This document shows, piece by piece, positions 1 through 12,049 of a stretch of DNA of 64,000 nt. The notes under the pieces are model-generated. The model made no database searches and was not told where the DNA came from. It was given only the letters and a program-made list of their open reading frames with translations. Positions within the stretch are counted from its first letter, which is position 1; the number at the start of each line of letters is the position of its first letter. The translations under genes and the position numbers were made by a program. This stretch comes from Sordariomycetes sp. S80-01Y (taxonomy: Eukaryota; Ascomycota; Sordariomycetes): positions 186,001 to 250,000 of the forward strand of contig JAXQJY010000025.1 in NCBI GenBank assembly GCA_037042185.1. Direction: 5' to 3'.

Positions 1-1308
1 AGCGGTGTTGTTATTGTTGCGCAGCCTGTAACACAACATACCTTGTACACCCTGGCCGATGCCTCTCGGTATCTTGCAGAAGCGCTGCAGCCCCGAACTG
101 CAACCTCTCAAGTGATATTGGCCAATCACATATCATATTGGGGCTTCTGACGTATCCAGTTGAGGGGACCAGAGCTCTATCGATAAAAATCACCGACCTC
201 GATTTCTTTCGGCGATTTCTGGCCTGCAGTCGAGTCCCGGGCGAGAGGGCTTCGACGAGACACGAAAACGGCATCTCTTAAAACTGATGAGCTTCGCGTC
301 CTCTTTCCGTAATGTTCCAAAGTCGACTGTTGCTGGAAATGAGCAGCAAATTTTCATAAGGGGCCTTCCCAAGCCCAAGCTTTTTCGACCCCGGGCGACA
401 ATCCACCCCAAGCCCCCAACGTGGCGGCTTCCATTGCACCCCCCGGTTGATTCCTTCGACGAGGCTTGACGATAGACAGCCCTGGAAGAACACAATTTCG
501 TGGCATCGCTGGTCAATAGACCAGCACAGGACTTCTCGTACTCCTCCAGAAAAGTAGACAGGTTCAGTTGAGACGTTTTACTATCAGAATACTTCCAAGT
601 CCACCCTTCTGGAGAGAGGGCTACCATAGTAGGGGCCTTCCAATCCACACTCCCCAATTGTTGAGTCCTGAATTTCAGCCACTCACATCAAGCGGCTAGG
701 GGGTGTCCCCATTCTATTTCCCCTCACCCCACAGACCCATTTTGGGCTGTGCCTTTCATTGCCGAGCCTACCCTGCGCTCGGGCACAGATCGCGAGGAGC
801 TTCATTGGTAATTTCAAGCTTCTCCGAATCGCGTCACGTCAGACAGTACAGTAGGAGCCTCCGGTGAGGCATGCTCGCAGGTCTACGCAAAGTACGTCGC
901 AATGTCGTTTTATGCTCTTCATTTAGTGTATGTAGGTAGCTTTCCTATCTCCGGCGTCTTATCCATCATCTTCGGCCACAAAAGAAAATCATTCTGTAAA
1001 GTATCGAGGCGTCTGCTATGCCTGCCTTCTTCATGCTCGCTTGCTCACATGGATTATTACCACCTCTTCCAAGTTAAAGAGCAGCCCAACCCGGGTGACC
1101 CTTCCCATCCGCGGATAAAGACATTCCTTGCGCTGCTTGTAGGGAGTATCTCAAGATAAAAAGAATCCGTAATCGTCGTAAATGCAGCAACGCCGTTGTC
1201 CGCGCCCACCGTGCTCATGCCCTGTCCTCTCGCGTTCGCCAAGAAAACAAAACTGTACCCAAAGTTATGAACCGAAGCAAAGATAGAAGCCTGTGTCGGT
1301 CAAGGTCA
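1..1308. other. Left-edge stretch without a supported gene
   Basis: This stretch lies at the left edge, downstream of the NudE gene, whose stop codon is at 1309. The longest ATG-started frame is a 155-codon minus-strand reading at 190-657. It has no recognisable domain and is overlapped by several equally open frames, so it is not called. It may hold the 3' UTR of NudE plus the flank of a gene outside the window. No RNA gene or repeat was recognised. Confidence 0.4.
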
Positions 1309-3114
1309 TCAATAAGTCTCGCCCAGATCCTCAAGCTTTTGGCCGGTCCGGCTTGCTGGTCGGGCGAACCCGCCTTCTTTGCTCGTCCTTCGGCCTCCAC
1401 TCTGTCTCCTGGCGCCAGGAACGGGTATGGCGCTCCCCGGGCCGGGAATACTGCTCGTACTTCCTCTGGGGTCGAACTTTGAGTAGGTACCGCGGCGACT
1501 CGGCGTTCTGAATTCGCCGCTGTCTTCCTCGTCCTCCTCGTCCATGCGGCTGATGCTGGCCGAGTGGCCATGGACCGAGCCTGACATCGATGACCGGGGT
1601 CGTCCAAGGGGTGTGCGAGCGCCCCCTAGTGAAGATCGCGATACTGGTCGCGGAGGCGCCATCTCGGTGCGTGATGAGGGCCGAGCAGACGAGAGACTAG
1701 CCCGTGAACTAGGCCGGCTGATTTCCGAATCAGGACCGCGGTTGGGAAGAGGGCCGAACGACAGTCTGCTGACCCGGGACTCGCTAAGGCGGGGGACGTG
1801 GCTCTTATGTTGAGGGTAGTGGTTGGTGGGTGTGGTTTCGTCACCCGCCACAGACGAAGCCGTTGAGCCGATAGTCCGCTTTCGGGAGCGGACGGTAACT
1901 GTTGAAGGAACGTTGACACCATTGAAAGACGATCTTGGCGATGCGCGCGGTGGAGTGTTGGTCGGCGCGGGCAGTCTCGAACGAGCATTGTGAACGCGAG
2001 CTTCCAGGCGTTCCATCTGCGCCGTGAGCGTGCGGAGGTGGGCGATGGAGTTGGAGCCGGGGATCTTGTGGGTGGCGCGTGGGTTTGTGGAGCGGTTCGC
2101 GGGTGTTCGCAGAGGAGCGGCGCCTGTGGAAGGGCGGCTGCTTGGAACGCGAAGTCCGGTTCCAGGAGTCTTGGTGGCCTTGGGCTTGGGCGTCGCATCG
2201 GCTGAGGGGATGCGGGTCCTGCGAGTTGCACCGGACATGGCAGCCGGCGTCTTCTTCGCATCCTCGCCGGCCTTCTTTGGCAGCGGCGCAGAGGCGTCCG
2301 ACATTGGAGGCGACGGAGGATCGTGAACCTCTGACACAGTGTCGGCGGTGGACAGCGACTTGGTATCGGGCGGTGTCGTGACAAGCGGGGAGCTGGCAGT
2401 CGACTGCGGCGACGAGGGCTCGAGCGTGCGATCGAAAGTTGGTGACTCTGGGACAGAGATATCCGTTGAGATGGTGGAAAGATGGCGCGACTCCTGCTTC
2501 TTGATCTTGTCCTGCAGAAGCTCAGCTTCGATCTTGAGGTCGGAGAGCTCCTCGCGCAAGCGCTGGGCTTCGACGCGCATGTTCTCTCGTTCCTGTTCTC
2601 CGTTCTTGATCTCCTCCTCCATCATGACGCCCCGTTCGATCGCCTGGTTAAATTTGGATTCGATGTCCTCAAGGGAGGACGTGGTGTTGCGCGCTTGCCG
2701 TTCGTAATCATCATTGGCGACCTCGATGTCCCTGAGCTTGAGCTGAAGCCCTCGATTCGTCTCCCGCAGTGTAGTGATCTCCTTCTCAAGGGCGCTCTGC
2801 TGTGCGCTGGCCTCGGTCTTGGACTCTCGGTACTTGCGCTGCGATGATCAGTGAAAAGGTCAACGACCGGATGCACAAAAGCCTACCTTCCACTCTTCTA
2901 CTTCAAAGCCAAGTGTTTCTGCCTTTTCTTGGAATATCCTCTCCTGCTTCTCGGCCCGCTCGATGTCCTTCTCCAGTTCTTGTTCTAGCTCTGTACTAGA
3001 CTGGCGGAAATCTGCCAAGTCCGCCTCGAGCTGTGCATATTGTGACTTGTACCAAGCGAGGGCATCCTCGGCAGTGGCAGTCTCGCCGGGGGGCGAGGAG
3101 GGCGGCTCAGCCAT
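1309..3114 (-). CDS. nudE: Nuclear distribution protein NudE/NDEL1-type dynein regulator
   Basis: Two exons, 3114-2887 and 2838-1309, joined across a 48-nt intron (donor GTAGGC, acceptor GCAG), give a 585-residue protein. The N terminus starts [10 protein letters not shown] and runs into the family core around [17 protein letters not shown]. From about residue 20 to 200 it is a long charged coiled coil rich in E, K, Q and L. The rest is Ser/Pro/Arg-rich and probably disordered, as is usual for fungal NudE. NudE proteins bind LIS1 (NudF) and dynein and act in nuclear migration and hyphal transport along microtubules. The intron falls right after EVEEWK and keeps the coiled coil in frame, which supports the model. 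Family assignment is from the N-terminal pattern; binding partners are known for the family, not shown here. Confidence 0.9.
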
Positions 3115-4244
3115 GGTAGCTGGAGATGGAAATGAGGTTATGAATAGACGGCAGCACCGAATCTGAAAGATTTTGCTCGATGAGAAGAGCTGGGTACGTC
3201 GTGAAGGTCGTCGTTGCGCTTGCCGGTCGTCCGACTCGATTCTGAAACAACAAAGGAAATGCGATCATGTAGCGACCAAGTAAGGAGTGCCGACGAATGT
3301 CGTAGATGTAGTCAAGTATTTGCAGCTATGCGCAAAGAGTCGGAGTCGTATGAGAGGCTCTGTCCGACGTCCTGTCAGCCATGGTCGCCCTGTTGATGCC
3401 CATCCGTCGCCCTGCAAGACTCACCGATATGTCGCCCCTCGTTGCAGCTCTGCCCTGGCGGTCCGTCGCAAAGACCAGGAGTTGCCGTGCTGTCGATGAG
3501 CTGCCTGTCGTCGTCGTCCCTGTGGTTAGTAGCGCTCAGTCGCAGAGAGCGGTCCGGTGGCGTGGCTATCGCATCGGGCGGTGATGTTGCTGTCGAGATG
3601 TTTTGGCTCGTGACAGGCGTCCGGCGGCACTGTTGATGCGATGCTCCTCCCACTGGGCGGCCCCCTGGTGAGCGGCAGCAACGACTATGCCTGTTTGGGA
3701 CTAGCGGTGCAGCCTCCTGAGCAACGGCTGGTGACCCCTCGTTGTGGCTCGACGGGATGTCACGTGCACTCCCTTGTCAAGGTTCCAAGGTTGTTTACTC
3801 CGCTGTGGTGATTGCAGTTCATGCGGTGACGTGATGCGGCAGATAATCGTCCCTTTCCTGCTGGTCAGGCATTGATCACCCGATACCTCGCTTATGGCCT
3901 AGTTCCACGAGGTTCATGCACCTTGGGCGACCTAGGTTATTTACAGACAGACAGCCTGAGCCGAAGCTTCCGAAAGATGATTGGACAGGAGATGCGTGCA
4001 CGTTTTCATCCTTGAACTGCTGCAGGATGCTATTATAGTATTCCAACTCTCACGCTGCGGGCAACTTTCGACCTCAACGAGACCAACTATCGTGAGGGGC
4101 TGCCAAGGGTGGTCCCGTGTAAGCACACGGGCCAAACGGCACAGTCAGGCTATCTAAGGTGGTCATATATAGCCTTAATTCTCTTGGGCGAAACCAACGT
4201 TTCTGCAAATTACCTTGAACGCTTCGCTCAATTCCATCGCATCC
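3115..4244. other. Divergent intergenic region, nudE / serine hydrolase
   Basis: About 1.1 kb between two divergently transcribed genes. No frame with convincing protein character was found. It should contain both promoters; a TATA-like element lies near the right side at 4166. Confidence 0.5.
4166..4172 (+). promoter_or_regulatory. TATA-like element of the serine hydrolase gene
   Basis: The sequence TATATAG lies about 75 nt before the ATG at 4245, a usual place for a fungal core promoter with a short leader. The support is sequence and position only. Confidence 0.45.
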
Positions 4245-5596
4245 ATGGATCCAATTGATGCCATATTTCAACCTGCCTTGGAGGCCGGTCGCTTCGCAGG
4301 GGTCTCGGTGCTAGCTCGAGATGTCAAAGGTAAGCGACACCTCTAAGCTACGACAACTTGTAGATCAACTAGCCGTCGCTGTAGCATGGCTAGAGTTGAA
4401 TATTGCGGATGCGAGTCAAGGGTTGACATTGGTCCCTTCTAGGCGCCATTGACATCAATCGTTCATACGGTGTCAGCCGTCTCCATGGCAAGCGCCCTCC
4501 CATGGCCGACGATGTGCCAATGCGTATCGCCAGCGCCTCTAAGCTCCTGAGCTCCATCATGGCCCTCCAATGCGTTTCGCGCGGTGAAGTCACCCTCGAC
4601 CAGTCCCTCGAGGAGCTGCTCCCCGAGGTGGCCTCGCTCCAGGTTCTCACCTCCTTCGACGCAGACGATGCGCCGGTCCAGCGTCCACCCAGTACGCCCG
4701 TCACGCTCAGACATCTGCTCGCGCACACATCCGGCGTCGAATACGCCTTCTTCAATCCCTTACTGGCGAGGTACCGAACGGACCAGGGCAAGGCGGTGGG
4801 GCAGGAATACGATAATCTGGACGACAACTTTGGGTACCCCCTGATTTATGACCCAGGCACGGCATGGTCCTATGGACCAAACTTAGACTGGGCGACGAGA
4901 CTCATCAGTCGGGCCAGCAAGATGGACGCAGAGACCTATCTCCAGACGCATCTAGCTGGCCCGCTGGGGATCAAGCCGTGGGAGATGACCTTCAACCTGC
5001 TGGATCACCCCGAAGCGCATGCTCGACACGCCGATGTTATCTTGCGCGACTGGGATGGATCTCTGAGCGTGGACAAGACGGTTCGGTACTGGAGCACTGT
5101 GAATGAGCCCAGCGGCGGCCAAGGAATCTTCTGCACGACAGGGGCATACATGAAGGTCCTTCATAGCATCCTTCTCAACGACGCTAAACTCCTCCCACCT
5201 CCAACTCGAGATCTCCTCTTCCAGCCGTCCCTGAGCACCGCCGCCGAGTCAAATCTCAATGCCTTTTTCACCGATTTCAAAGATACACACATAGGCGAGC
5301 CAGTGCCCGCCGAAACCCGAAAAAGCTTTGGTTTCGGCGGCTTGCTGGCCATGGAAGACTGCGACCGGACAGATCCGGAGAGTTTCAGAAGGAGCGGCAG
5401 TCTGAGCTGGGCCGGTGTGACAAACATATTCTGGAACATTGATCCCGGAGCGGGCATATGTACCTTGTGGGCGTTTCACTTGAAGCCCTTCGGAGATCAG
5501 ATTTGCGTTGAGTTGGGCAGGAAATTCGAGAGGGCTGTCTATCAAATGGCGAGGGAGCACATAGGAGGTTGCCATTCCGGACGGAAGATGGTTTGA
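4245..5596 (+). CDS. Beta-lactamase-fold serine hydrolase / transesterase-like protein
   Basis: Exons 4245-4329 and 4443-5596 (113-nt intron, GTAAGC...CTAG) give 412 residues. The start MDPIDAIFQPALEAGRFAGV and the phase across the junction are both typical of the PF00144 beta-lactamase-related family. The nucleophile motif SxxK is SASK at residues 59-62. The tyrosine motif appears as WSYGPNLDW, with Tyr near residue 172, the form seen in fungal EstB/LovD-like proteins. HLLAHTSG is the usual signature between them. There is no signal peptide, so a cytosolic enzyme is expected. Members are esterases, acyl transferases or lactamases, and the substrate cannot be read from sequence. It converges on the Doa10 gene, with 249 nt between the stop codons. 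Confidence 0.85.
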
Positions 5597-5845
5597 TGGC
5601 CCACTGGCGTCCGCAGAGTATCAAGTTCATTATCGTAAACCGCCTGCGCACCGATCAAACCAGTCCAGAACAACTATCTATATACAAGAATTCTTGGCTG
5701 GATCGCTGCATTTCCTCCCGCTTCTCGTGTGATCATGATCTATTCGTAAAAGACATCATCGTGTGGTGTCAACAAGGAATGTCGCTGCGTTTGAAAGAAT
5801 ATGCATCAAGGCCATCGTCCTCAGGACTGCCGTGATGAAGGCCAC

Positions 5846-8800
5846 CTAGCCTACGGGGGCCACGCGAGGCGCAGGGATTGAAGCCGATGCTTGCGCTGGC
5901 GATCCGTCATAGTTCTGCAGCCGCTCACCCATCAGGTACGTATCATCCCGTACCTGCGCCTTGAGAGAATCAAAGCTGCTCTTCAATAGCGTGCCGTGCT
6001 TCACGGAGACGGCCAGGAACGCGGCGACAGGATATGAATGCCTGTAGCGCAGAATACGCTCGGCAACATACCCTGGCTCATCTGCCAACACCTGACCGAA
6101 AACCCCGTAGGACTCAAGAGCAGCGACAACTGCAGGCGGGACAAAGATAGCGGCCGCTGCGAACAGTGAACCGGGCAGTATGAAGGCTTTGACAAGAATC
6201 TTGATGTCGGGGTTGCGCCAGCCTCGGTCTAGAACTGCTTCTCTGGCAAGGTTGAATCTCGTGTTGCGCATGAATGAGTGCGACAGCTTGATGAGAAGTC
6301 GCATATAGAGGAGCCCCATGGTCCAAAGCTCGATGACCCTTAAGCCATGTTGGCTTTTACCGGGGGTTGAATCCGACGTCCCTGGTGGGTGAAGAATGGA
6401 GTGTATCGGGAGGCTAATATATAGCTCGACGAGCACCGCTATTAATATCGGGCAGATGACAAACATGGAGGTGTAGGCAAAGACCAACTTCAAGGCCCGG
6501 GTGATGCCAAGCACCACGTTCATTTTCTTATCTGACGCACCCCCCAGCCAGTGCCAGAGTTTCCGCTCCGACCATGCTTGCCAGGCCGCTTCGCAGAAGA
6601 CCAGCCCAAAGCCCAAGATGTGGAAGCCGATGCAAAACGCGTATACGTCGTTCGTACGAACATGGTCAGGCAACGCCAGAGTGAAGAGTAGCCTGCCAAC
6701 CAGTAATGGTATGATGGTCACGCCAACGCCGATAATGGCGGCGAAGGTCCAGATCGCCAGTATAAAGAGGAAGATTCGACGGAGAAAGTTGGGCGGGATG
6801 TAGACCATGTTGAAGTGAAGCGTTGAGTAGAGGTCGTCGTTGGCTTTGCCATCTTGTCGCTCACCCTCCTCGTCGACGTCCAAGAAGACCTTGGTCCCTT
6901 TGGGAATCTTGATCCTATCAGTGGCAGGTGCTCGGACGAAGCGGCCATCCGGGATCAGCGAGCCTTCTGCTACCAACTTAGCCTTCTTGAGGCTGAGTCT
7001 CTTATGTTTCCGACGCGAGCTGGTTCTGCTGGATGTGTGGCTACGTTCGGGTTCGATGCCATCCAAGAAGTCCTTCCATGATTTCACCGCTACTTCTTGC
7101 TTGGCATTGAGACCTAAGAACAACCGACTTTGTAGTGAATTTTCGGCTTGCTCTGGCATTGAAATTGTGCCTTCTTCCTCCAGCCGCCGCTGGCCGAAGA
7201 GGAAGTAGGTCAACCGCAAAACACGGGCACTTTTGCGGAAGCACCATTTGAACATAACCAGAAGGTTTTGGTCGGGTTTGAGCAGTTTGAGTGAGAACGG
7301 CATGACAAAGTTGTAGAACAGGAGGTCCAGAGGGAACTCCAAGATTGGCTCGTTGGACGAGTAGTGGATGGGCAGAACGCCAGGTGCCATAAAGGCGAGG
7401 CCCCAAACAACGCCGCCGAGGCACACAATGACCAGCGCTCCGTATACGAAGGCGGAAAACATGATTTTCCGCAGCTGCGTTGTGAGGTTTCTGTCCAGAA
7501 CGTCGCGGACGGGGTGGAAGTCTGGGTCGTCGGGGTCACGGATGAAGTCTGCCAAGGTTAGACCTAGAACAAAGCGATATTGGTAAAACTTACAGAGCAC
7601 GCCAGGTCGCATAATCTTGCGGCACATAGATACGAACAAGGCGAAATGGAACATGTATCCAGTCCCGACGAACCAGTGAACAAAGACCGACGTCCATGGG
7701 TTGTCACGAGTGAACAGGAGGCGCGACGTGACGGACGCCCCGCTAAACAGTGGCAGCAAAGCACAGTCTAGCAGAAGTCCGCAGTAGAGAGGAAATACCA
7801 GCATCTCAATGCTGATGATGGTGATCACCTTGAAGACGCCGCTGGCCTGATGAAGCGTATCCACCAGCCCAGTCTCCCATTCCTCGATAGCTGATCCCCG
7901 AGTGAGTCGAATACCAGACTTGACGTATAGAGCAGCTAGGGCGACCAAGAAGAAGTAGCCGGCGAAGACAGCCAACGTGATGTCCGTGGCTGACCAATAG
8001 GCGAGGTTGAGATCCACGGAGCTGTTGGTGTCAACAACGCTGAGCCTGTACAGGCTAGAAGGATCAGACAGGAGGGCACCAAAAGCTTTACCAGGGTGGC
8101 CTCCCATCGCTTGACCAAGTAGCTCTACAACCAACGCTGCCCGGGACTTGATGTTGAGCAAGGCCCCGTGACTGGTAGCTGACCAGTACTGCATGCCGGA
8201 GCTAGTGGTGAACAAGTCGGCAAAGAAAAGCTGCATAAACTGCCCAACGCGGTTGGCAGATGCCCATGCTAGCTCCCAACCGCCTTTGCGAGCATACACC
8301 ACATGGGCAGCGAGGGAACCACCGAACGGCGCAGTCACCATGTCGATGAGGTTCATGACCATCCAGGCCGTGGCGCCAAAGAGGATGAAGACAGAGTCTT
8401 GGACGACTTTGGATACTTCAAACAGGATTCGAAGCAGGCGCTCAGGCCGATCCACAAACCAGAAGAAAACCCTGCCGACGTTGAAGGGGATGAAGACGCA
8501 CATCGTAAGGGCCGACTGCACCAACACAGCGCAGAAAACAACGTTCTGGAATAGGTTCGTGATCGGACCGCGCATTCCAAGGAGATCCATGATTCCCTCG
8601 AAATCCTCCATGTCCTCGATAGCTTCCGCATCGAGAGCTGCCTCATTCTCGTCGTTGGCCGCATCGATGTCTGCGTTAGCGGCCGCAACAGCATCTCCAC
8701 CGTTCGCATTATGTGCTTGCTCGGCCAATGGATTCGGCAATTCGTCTTCGCCGTCCATCGGGATGTCTTCCCAGTCTATTGCATGGTCTCCATCATCTTG

Positions 8801-10411
8801 CACTGTTTCGGGTTGGGCGACCACCTCTTGGTATCTATGTTCGATGTCGCCGTACATGAAGCCAGTGATTCCGCCAGCCGTGTTTGGTGGCCGCGAATCT
8901 GGTTCATCAGATTCCCCTTGGCCGGAAGGAGACTCATGTTCAGAGCCTCGACCGCCGACAACGCCGTTCGCAGTTGATCCCGACGTTGCAACGGATTCGT
9001 AAGAATGAGCTGATCCAGACTCACGCTGGTCGTTTCTCGAAATATCATCAGCCCCCTCAGCAGCGGTTTCATCGGCTGAAACAGAAGGTGTAGCGAAGGA
9101 CCATGTGTTGTTTGCCAGCGGGTTGACGGATGTCTGGATTTGGGCGCCATCGGACACAGACCTCTGTCTAGAAGGGCCGGCGTCGTGCTCCAGCGGGTAG
9201 GGAGAGGCTGCTTGTCGTAGTTCAGTTCTGAGGCGGTCACTGGGGCCAGCAACGTCGCCCAATTCTGATTGCTCTGCTGGCGAATCGGCCGAGGGTGTGT
9301 ATGTGGCATCGCCTGACCCTGTCGTACTGGTGTCGGGGGTATTGTCAAGGCCATCACTAGCCAGGTCGTCGGGGACATGCTCTTCACTGTGGCCCGTAGA
9401 AGACGGCGGCTCGCGGCCCTCGCCGAGTCCTGCAGGCGTTCCGGGCAACGAATTTTCTTCGTCCTCGCTATCGTCGGAGTCACCGCCGTCTGGAACATGG
9501 GCCGGCTGCACAGCAACTGGTGGCTGCTCTCCGGCTTGGTGCTCTCGCTCGACACCTTCGCGGATGTTGAGCTCGGGTTGCTGCTGGACCACGTAGTCTC
9601 TAACCAGTATGATGAGAATGAAGCTGACCATGGCCACAACAGTGACCAGCTGGCCTTCCAAAACTGAAATGATGGCCTCGTTGATTGTGGCGTTTTTCGT
9701 CAGAGTGTTGAAAAACTTGACGTCGCTGAGGAGGCTGTCGGCTTTGTGTAGCTGGCCATCCTTCAACCCCAACGCCCAATACACACCTTCAAGCCAGCTG
9801 CCACCTGTGCTGGCTCCAGCTTGTGCTCTGGCCATATCCGCGAAGTCTTTTGCTGGTGTTGTGGTGGGTGCCAAAAGCGGAGTGGCCGGACACACATCCA
9901 AGCCCAAGGTCGTCGAGGAAAGCTGTATAGAGTTGCCGAAAGTCGAGGCAAGCTCAGCCAAGGCAGAGGGGCTAGATGTCCAGCTCTCCCTACTTAGCCA
10001 GAACATGTACGACCATCCACGTCTCATGAAGTATGGAAGAAGGAGGAGCCAGAAGGCGATGGCGATGCCGGCTCGTATCCAGCTGAGAGAATTGGCGATA
10101 GCATATCGTGCTGACTTTTCGATGAAGACGGTGAGGGGCAGCGAACTAGGCATATTTGGGTTGTAGAACTTGGTGAATCGGTAGGGCGTCATGCAAAGCT
10201 CGCAATAGCGCTTCTGCGAGTGTGAGAGCCATTGCATCAAGCAGTCTTGATGGACGTGTTGTATACTGCCGCTACATCGACACGGGTAGAAGAGAGGCTC
10301 GTCGACGGTGCCCTCACATCGACAGATACGGCATATCCCCGGCGCAGGGGCGACCCGCGTCCTCCTCGAACCATGATCGTGGGCGAATGCCGTCGGTCGT
10401 ATGTCGGTCAT
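5846..10411 (-). CDS. doa10: ERAD-associated RING-CH E3 ubiquitin ligase, Doa10/MARCH6 type
   Basis: A single uninterrupted frame of 1521 codons. The N terminus carries a RING-CH (C4HC3) finger: Cys27, Cys30, Cys44, Cys46, His54, Cys57, Cys70, Cys73, within ICRICRCEG and CRCSGSIQHVHQDC. A hydrophobic pair follows near residues 95-135. An acidic, low-complexity stretch (about 280-600, rich in D, E, S, G) leads into many transmembrane segments up to the C terminus. This layout and length match Doa10/Ssm4, the ER and inner-nuclear-membrane ligase that works with Ubc6 and Ubc7 to degrade misfolded and short-lived proteins. The acidic insert is longer than in yeast. No intron is needed. Several hundred bases upstream are G+C-rich promoter DNA shared with the next, divergent gene. 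Confidence 0.93.
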   Translation of the reverse strand: MTDIRPTAFAHDHGSRRTRVAPAPGICRICRCEGTVDEPLFYPCRCSGSIQHVHQDCLMQWLSHSQKRYCELCMTPYRFTKFYNPNMPSSLPLTVFIEKSARYAIANSLSWIRAGIAIAFWLLLLPYFMRRGWSYMFWLSRESWTSSPSALAELASTFGNSIQLSSTTLGLDVCPATPLLAPTTTPAKDFADMARAQAGASTGGSWLEGVYWALGLKDGQLHKADSLLSDVKFFNTLTKNATINEAIISVLEGQLVTVVAMVSFILIILVRDYVVQQQPELNIREGVEREHQAGEQPPVAVQPAHVPDGGDSDDSEDEENSLPGTPAGLGEGREPPSSTGHSEEHVPDDLASDGLDNTPDTSTTGSGDATYTPSADSPAEQSELGDVAGPSDRLRTELRQAASPYPLEHDAGPSRQRSVSDGAQIQTSVNPLANNTWSFATPSVSADETAAEGADDISRNDQRESGSAHSYESVATSGSTANGVVGGRGSEHESPSGQGESDEPDSRPPNTAGGITGFMYGDIEHRYQEVVAQPETVQDDGDHAIDWEDIPMDGEDELPNPLAEQAHNANGGDAVAAANADIDAANDENEAALDAEAIEDMEDFEGIMDLLGMRGPITNLFQNVVFCAVLVQSALTMCVFIPFNVGRVFFWFVDRPERLLRILFEVSKVVQDSVFILFGATAWMVMNLIDMVTAPFGGSLAAHVVYARKGGWELAWASANRVGQFMQLFFADLFTTSSGMQYWSATSHGALLNIKSRAALVVELLGQAMGGHPGKAFGALLSDPSSLYRLSVVDTNSSVDLNLAYWSATDITLAVFAGYFFLVALAALYVKSGIRLTRGSAIEEWETGLVDTLHQASGVFKVITIISIEMLVFPLYCGLLLDCALLPLFSGASVTSRLLFTRDNPWTSVFVHWFVGTGYMFHFALFVSMCRKIMRPGVLCKFYQYRFVLGLTLADFIRDPDDPDFHPVRDVLDRNLTTQLRKIMFSAFVYGALVIVCLGGVVWGLAFMAPGVLPIHYSSNEPILEFPLDLLFYNFVMPFSLKLLKPDQNLLVMFKWCFRKSARVLRLTYFLFGQRRLEEEGTISMPEQAENSLQSRLFLGLNAKQEVAVKSWKDFLDGIEPERSHTSSRTSSRRKHKRLSLKKAKLVAEGSLIPDGRFVRAPATDRIKIPKGTKVFLDVDEEGERQDGKANDDLYSTLHFNMVYIPPNFLRRIFLFILAIWTFAAIIGVGVTIIPLLVGRLLFTLALPDHVRTNDVYAFCIGFHILGFGLVFCEAAWQAWSERKLWHWLGGASDKKMNVVLGITRALKLVFAYTSMFVICPILIAVLVELYISLPIHSILHPPGTSDSTPGKSQHGLRVIELWTMGLLYMRLLIKLSHSFMRNTRFNLAREAVLDRGWRNPDIKILVKAFILPGSLFAAAAIFVPPAVVAALESYGVFGQVLADEPGYVAERILRYRHSYPVAAFLAVSVKHGTLLKSSFDSLKAQVRDDTYLMGERLQNYDGSPAQASASIPAPRVAPVG

Positions 10412-12049
10412 GATGGTTGTTTGCGAGTCGAGCTTGAATGGGATTCGCTGTAGGGGCGGCTCGCGGGGAGTCGGCCTTGCCCGCGTGGGGCGTCAGGGGG
10501 AAAGGTCGTCGCTCGATGGCAGGTAGAAGTTCTCTGGACAGGGTGAAGATGTGCTAAGTGTCCCGATTCAGCAGCGTTCGGAGAGTTGTCTGCGGAGCTT
10601 GGAAGGTAAACGTCAGCAGAGCGCGCACGTGTGGCACTCGAGCTGCAGGCGAGGGCGTCGTCTCCAGGACCGGGCGATCAGGTCAGAGGGCGTCGTGTAG
10701 TTGTAAGAATGTCGCTATATGATGCAGAAGGGCCAGTTGGCAACGGAGTTGAAATGCCCGCACCGTTGAATAGAGTCTGCAGAGGATGAAGCGGTTTTCG
10801 GACAGTCGTGGATGCTGGGGTTCGGAGTTGAGGTGTTGCGGTCTTGGCGTGGATTCCAAAAGGGGTTGCGAGTGGTGCAGATTCACGCATGGTAAGTCTA
10901 AGTGCGTGACGTTTGCCGCGCACGAGGACTGGCAATCTTCACCATTCGCACCACCTAGTCCCTGCAGCGCAGTCTGGGCCTTCAATTTGACGTGCACCTA
11001 CCCTGCATCTCGACACGAACTACACATGTTGGCAGTTTTCAAGCAGTTGAAAGTTTGGATCCGGGGCAAAAACTGCGGCGGAATGCATTTCTCACTGTCT
11101 GATTCAGAATGCTAGAAAGGGTGAGATTTGGGAGGTGGTGAATGGACTTCTGCTTGACGCCTCAATTGTGAGTGCCCCTGTGGTTCGTGGTAGCTGGCAC
11201 CTAGTATTGATTTGAGTCATGTGTGAATGTCCAGTCGAATGCAGGCCACACTTGACGACTACGAGTGCAACGGGCTGACTGAGCTGAGTGATCTGATGGC
11301 AGATTTCACCTAACAACGTCAATTACTTTGCTTACCACCCGCGGCTGTAGTTTTGCAGCGCTTGATTAGTTCCAGCTGTCAAATGCACACACAAGAATGC
11401 GGAGCACCTCGGTTGGCAGATGGCAGTGAAGTGGTTGTAGATGCCCGTGAAGAGAATAAGCCAATGAAATCAATAAACGGTATCTTACTAGCCCGGAATC
11501 CAGCTGCTATTGTGAGCATCAAGCTTCAGGCTGAGAAGAAGATGGCGACGCGGAAAGCGGAGTATGACGTTGCGTTGGGCGATGACATCGTTGTCTCACA
11601 GTCTCGGCCTCGCACCTCGACCAACTCGGAGCTTGAAGCTGCAGCAGCACTGAAACCCGGATTTTGCAACGCACGGCCATCGAGATCACACAATCTGCCA
11701 GGGCTTCTACCCAAAGCACAGGCTGTGACTTGTTTCTTCATCACCACACGCTCCATTGCCATCTTTTCCTCCAGCTTCCTATGCTCGCTGCTGCTGTTTC
11801 TGTTTCTGCTTCTGCTTTACTGGCACCATCGCCGAGGCAGTTCGTCCGTCCCTGCAGCTGCTGCACCCCTGCACACCTCGCGGTCGAGAAACGCTTGGCC
11901 GGCTTGTGATTTTGCACCTGAGACGAGGTCGACTCCGTCCTCTCCTCCATCCTCCTGTCGACAGTTCAAGTCGCTCAACGCCTCTGTGCCTCAAATCCAG
12001 TCGACATCTCTCATTTCATCGATAGCCGAGGTCGTTACGCATCGACGCC
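10412..12049. other. Divergent promoter region, doa10 / Ala-Ser-rich protein gene
   Basis: 1.6 kb between two divergent genes. From about 11755 to 12045 the plus strand is strongly pyrimidine-rich with CTG/CTT runs, as expected for a long 5' leader of the right-hand gene. A 270-codon plus frame here starts without ATG and overlaps the real gene out of frame; it is not called. Confidence 0.5.

Noticed and set aside
190-657. 155-codon minus frame starting MGSVDWKAP
   Set aside because: The first third looks somewhat protein-like, but there is no recognisable domain, no splice partner was found, and rival frames overlap.
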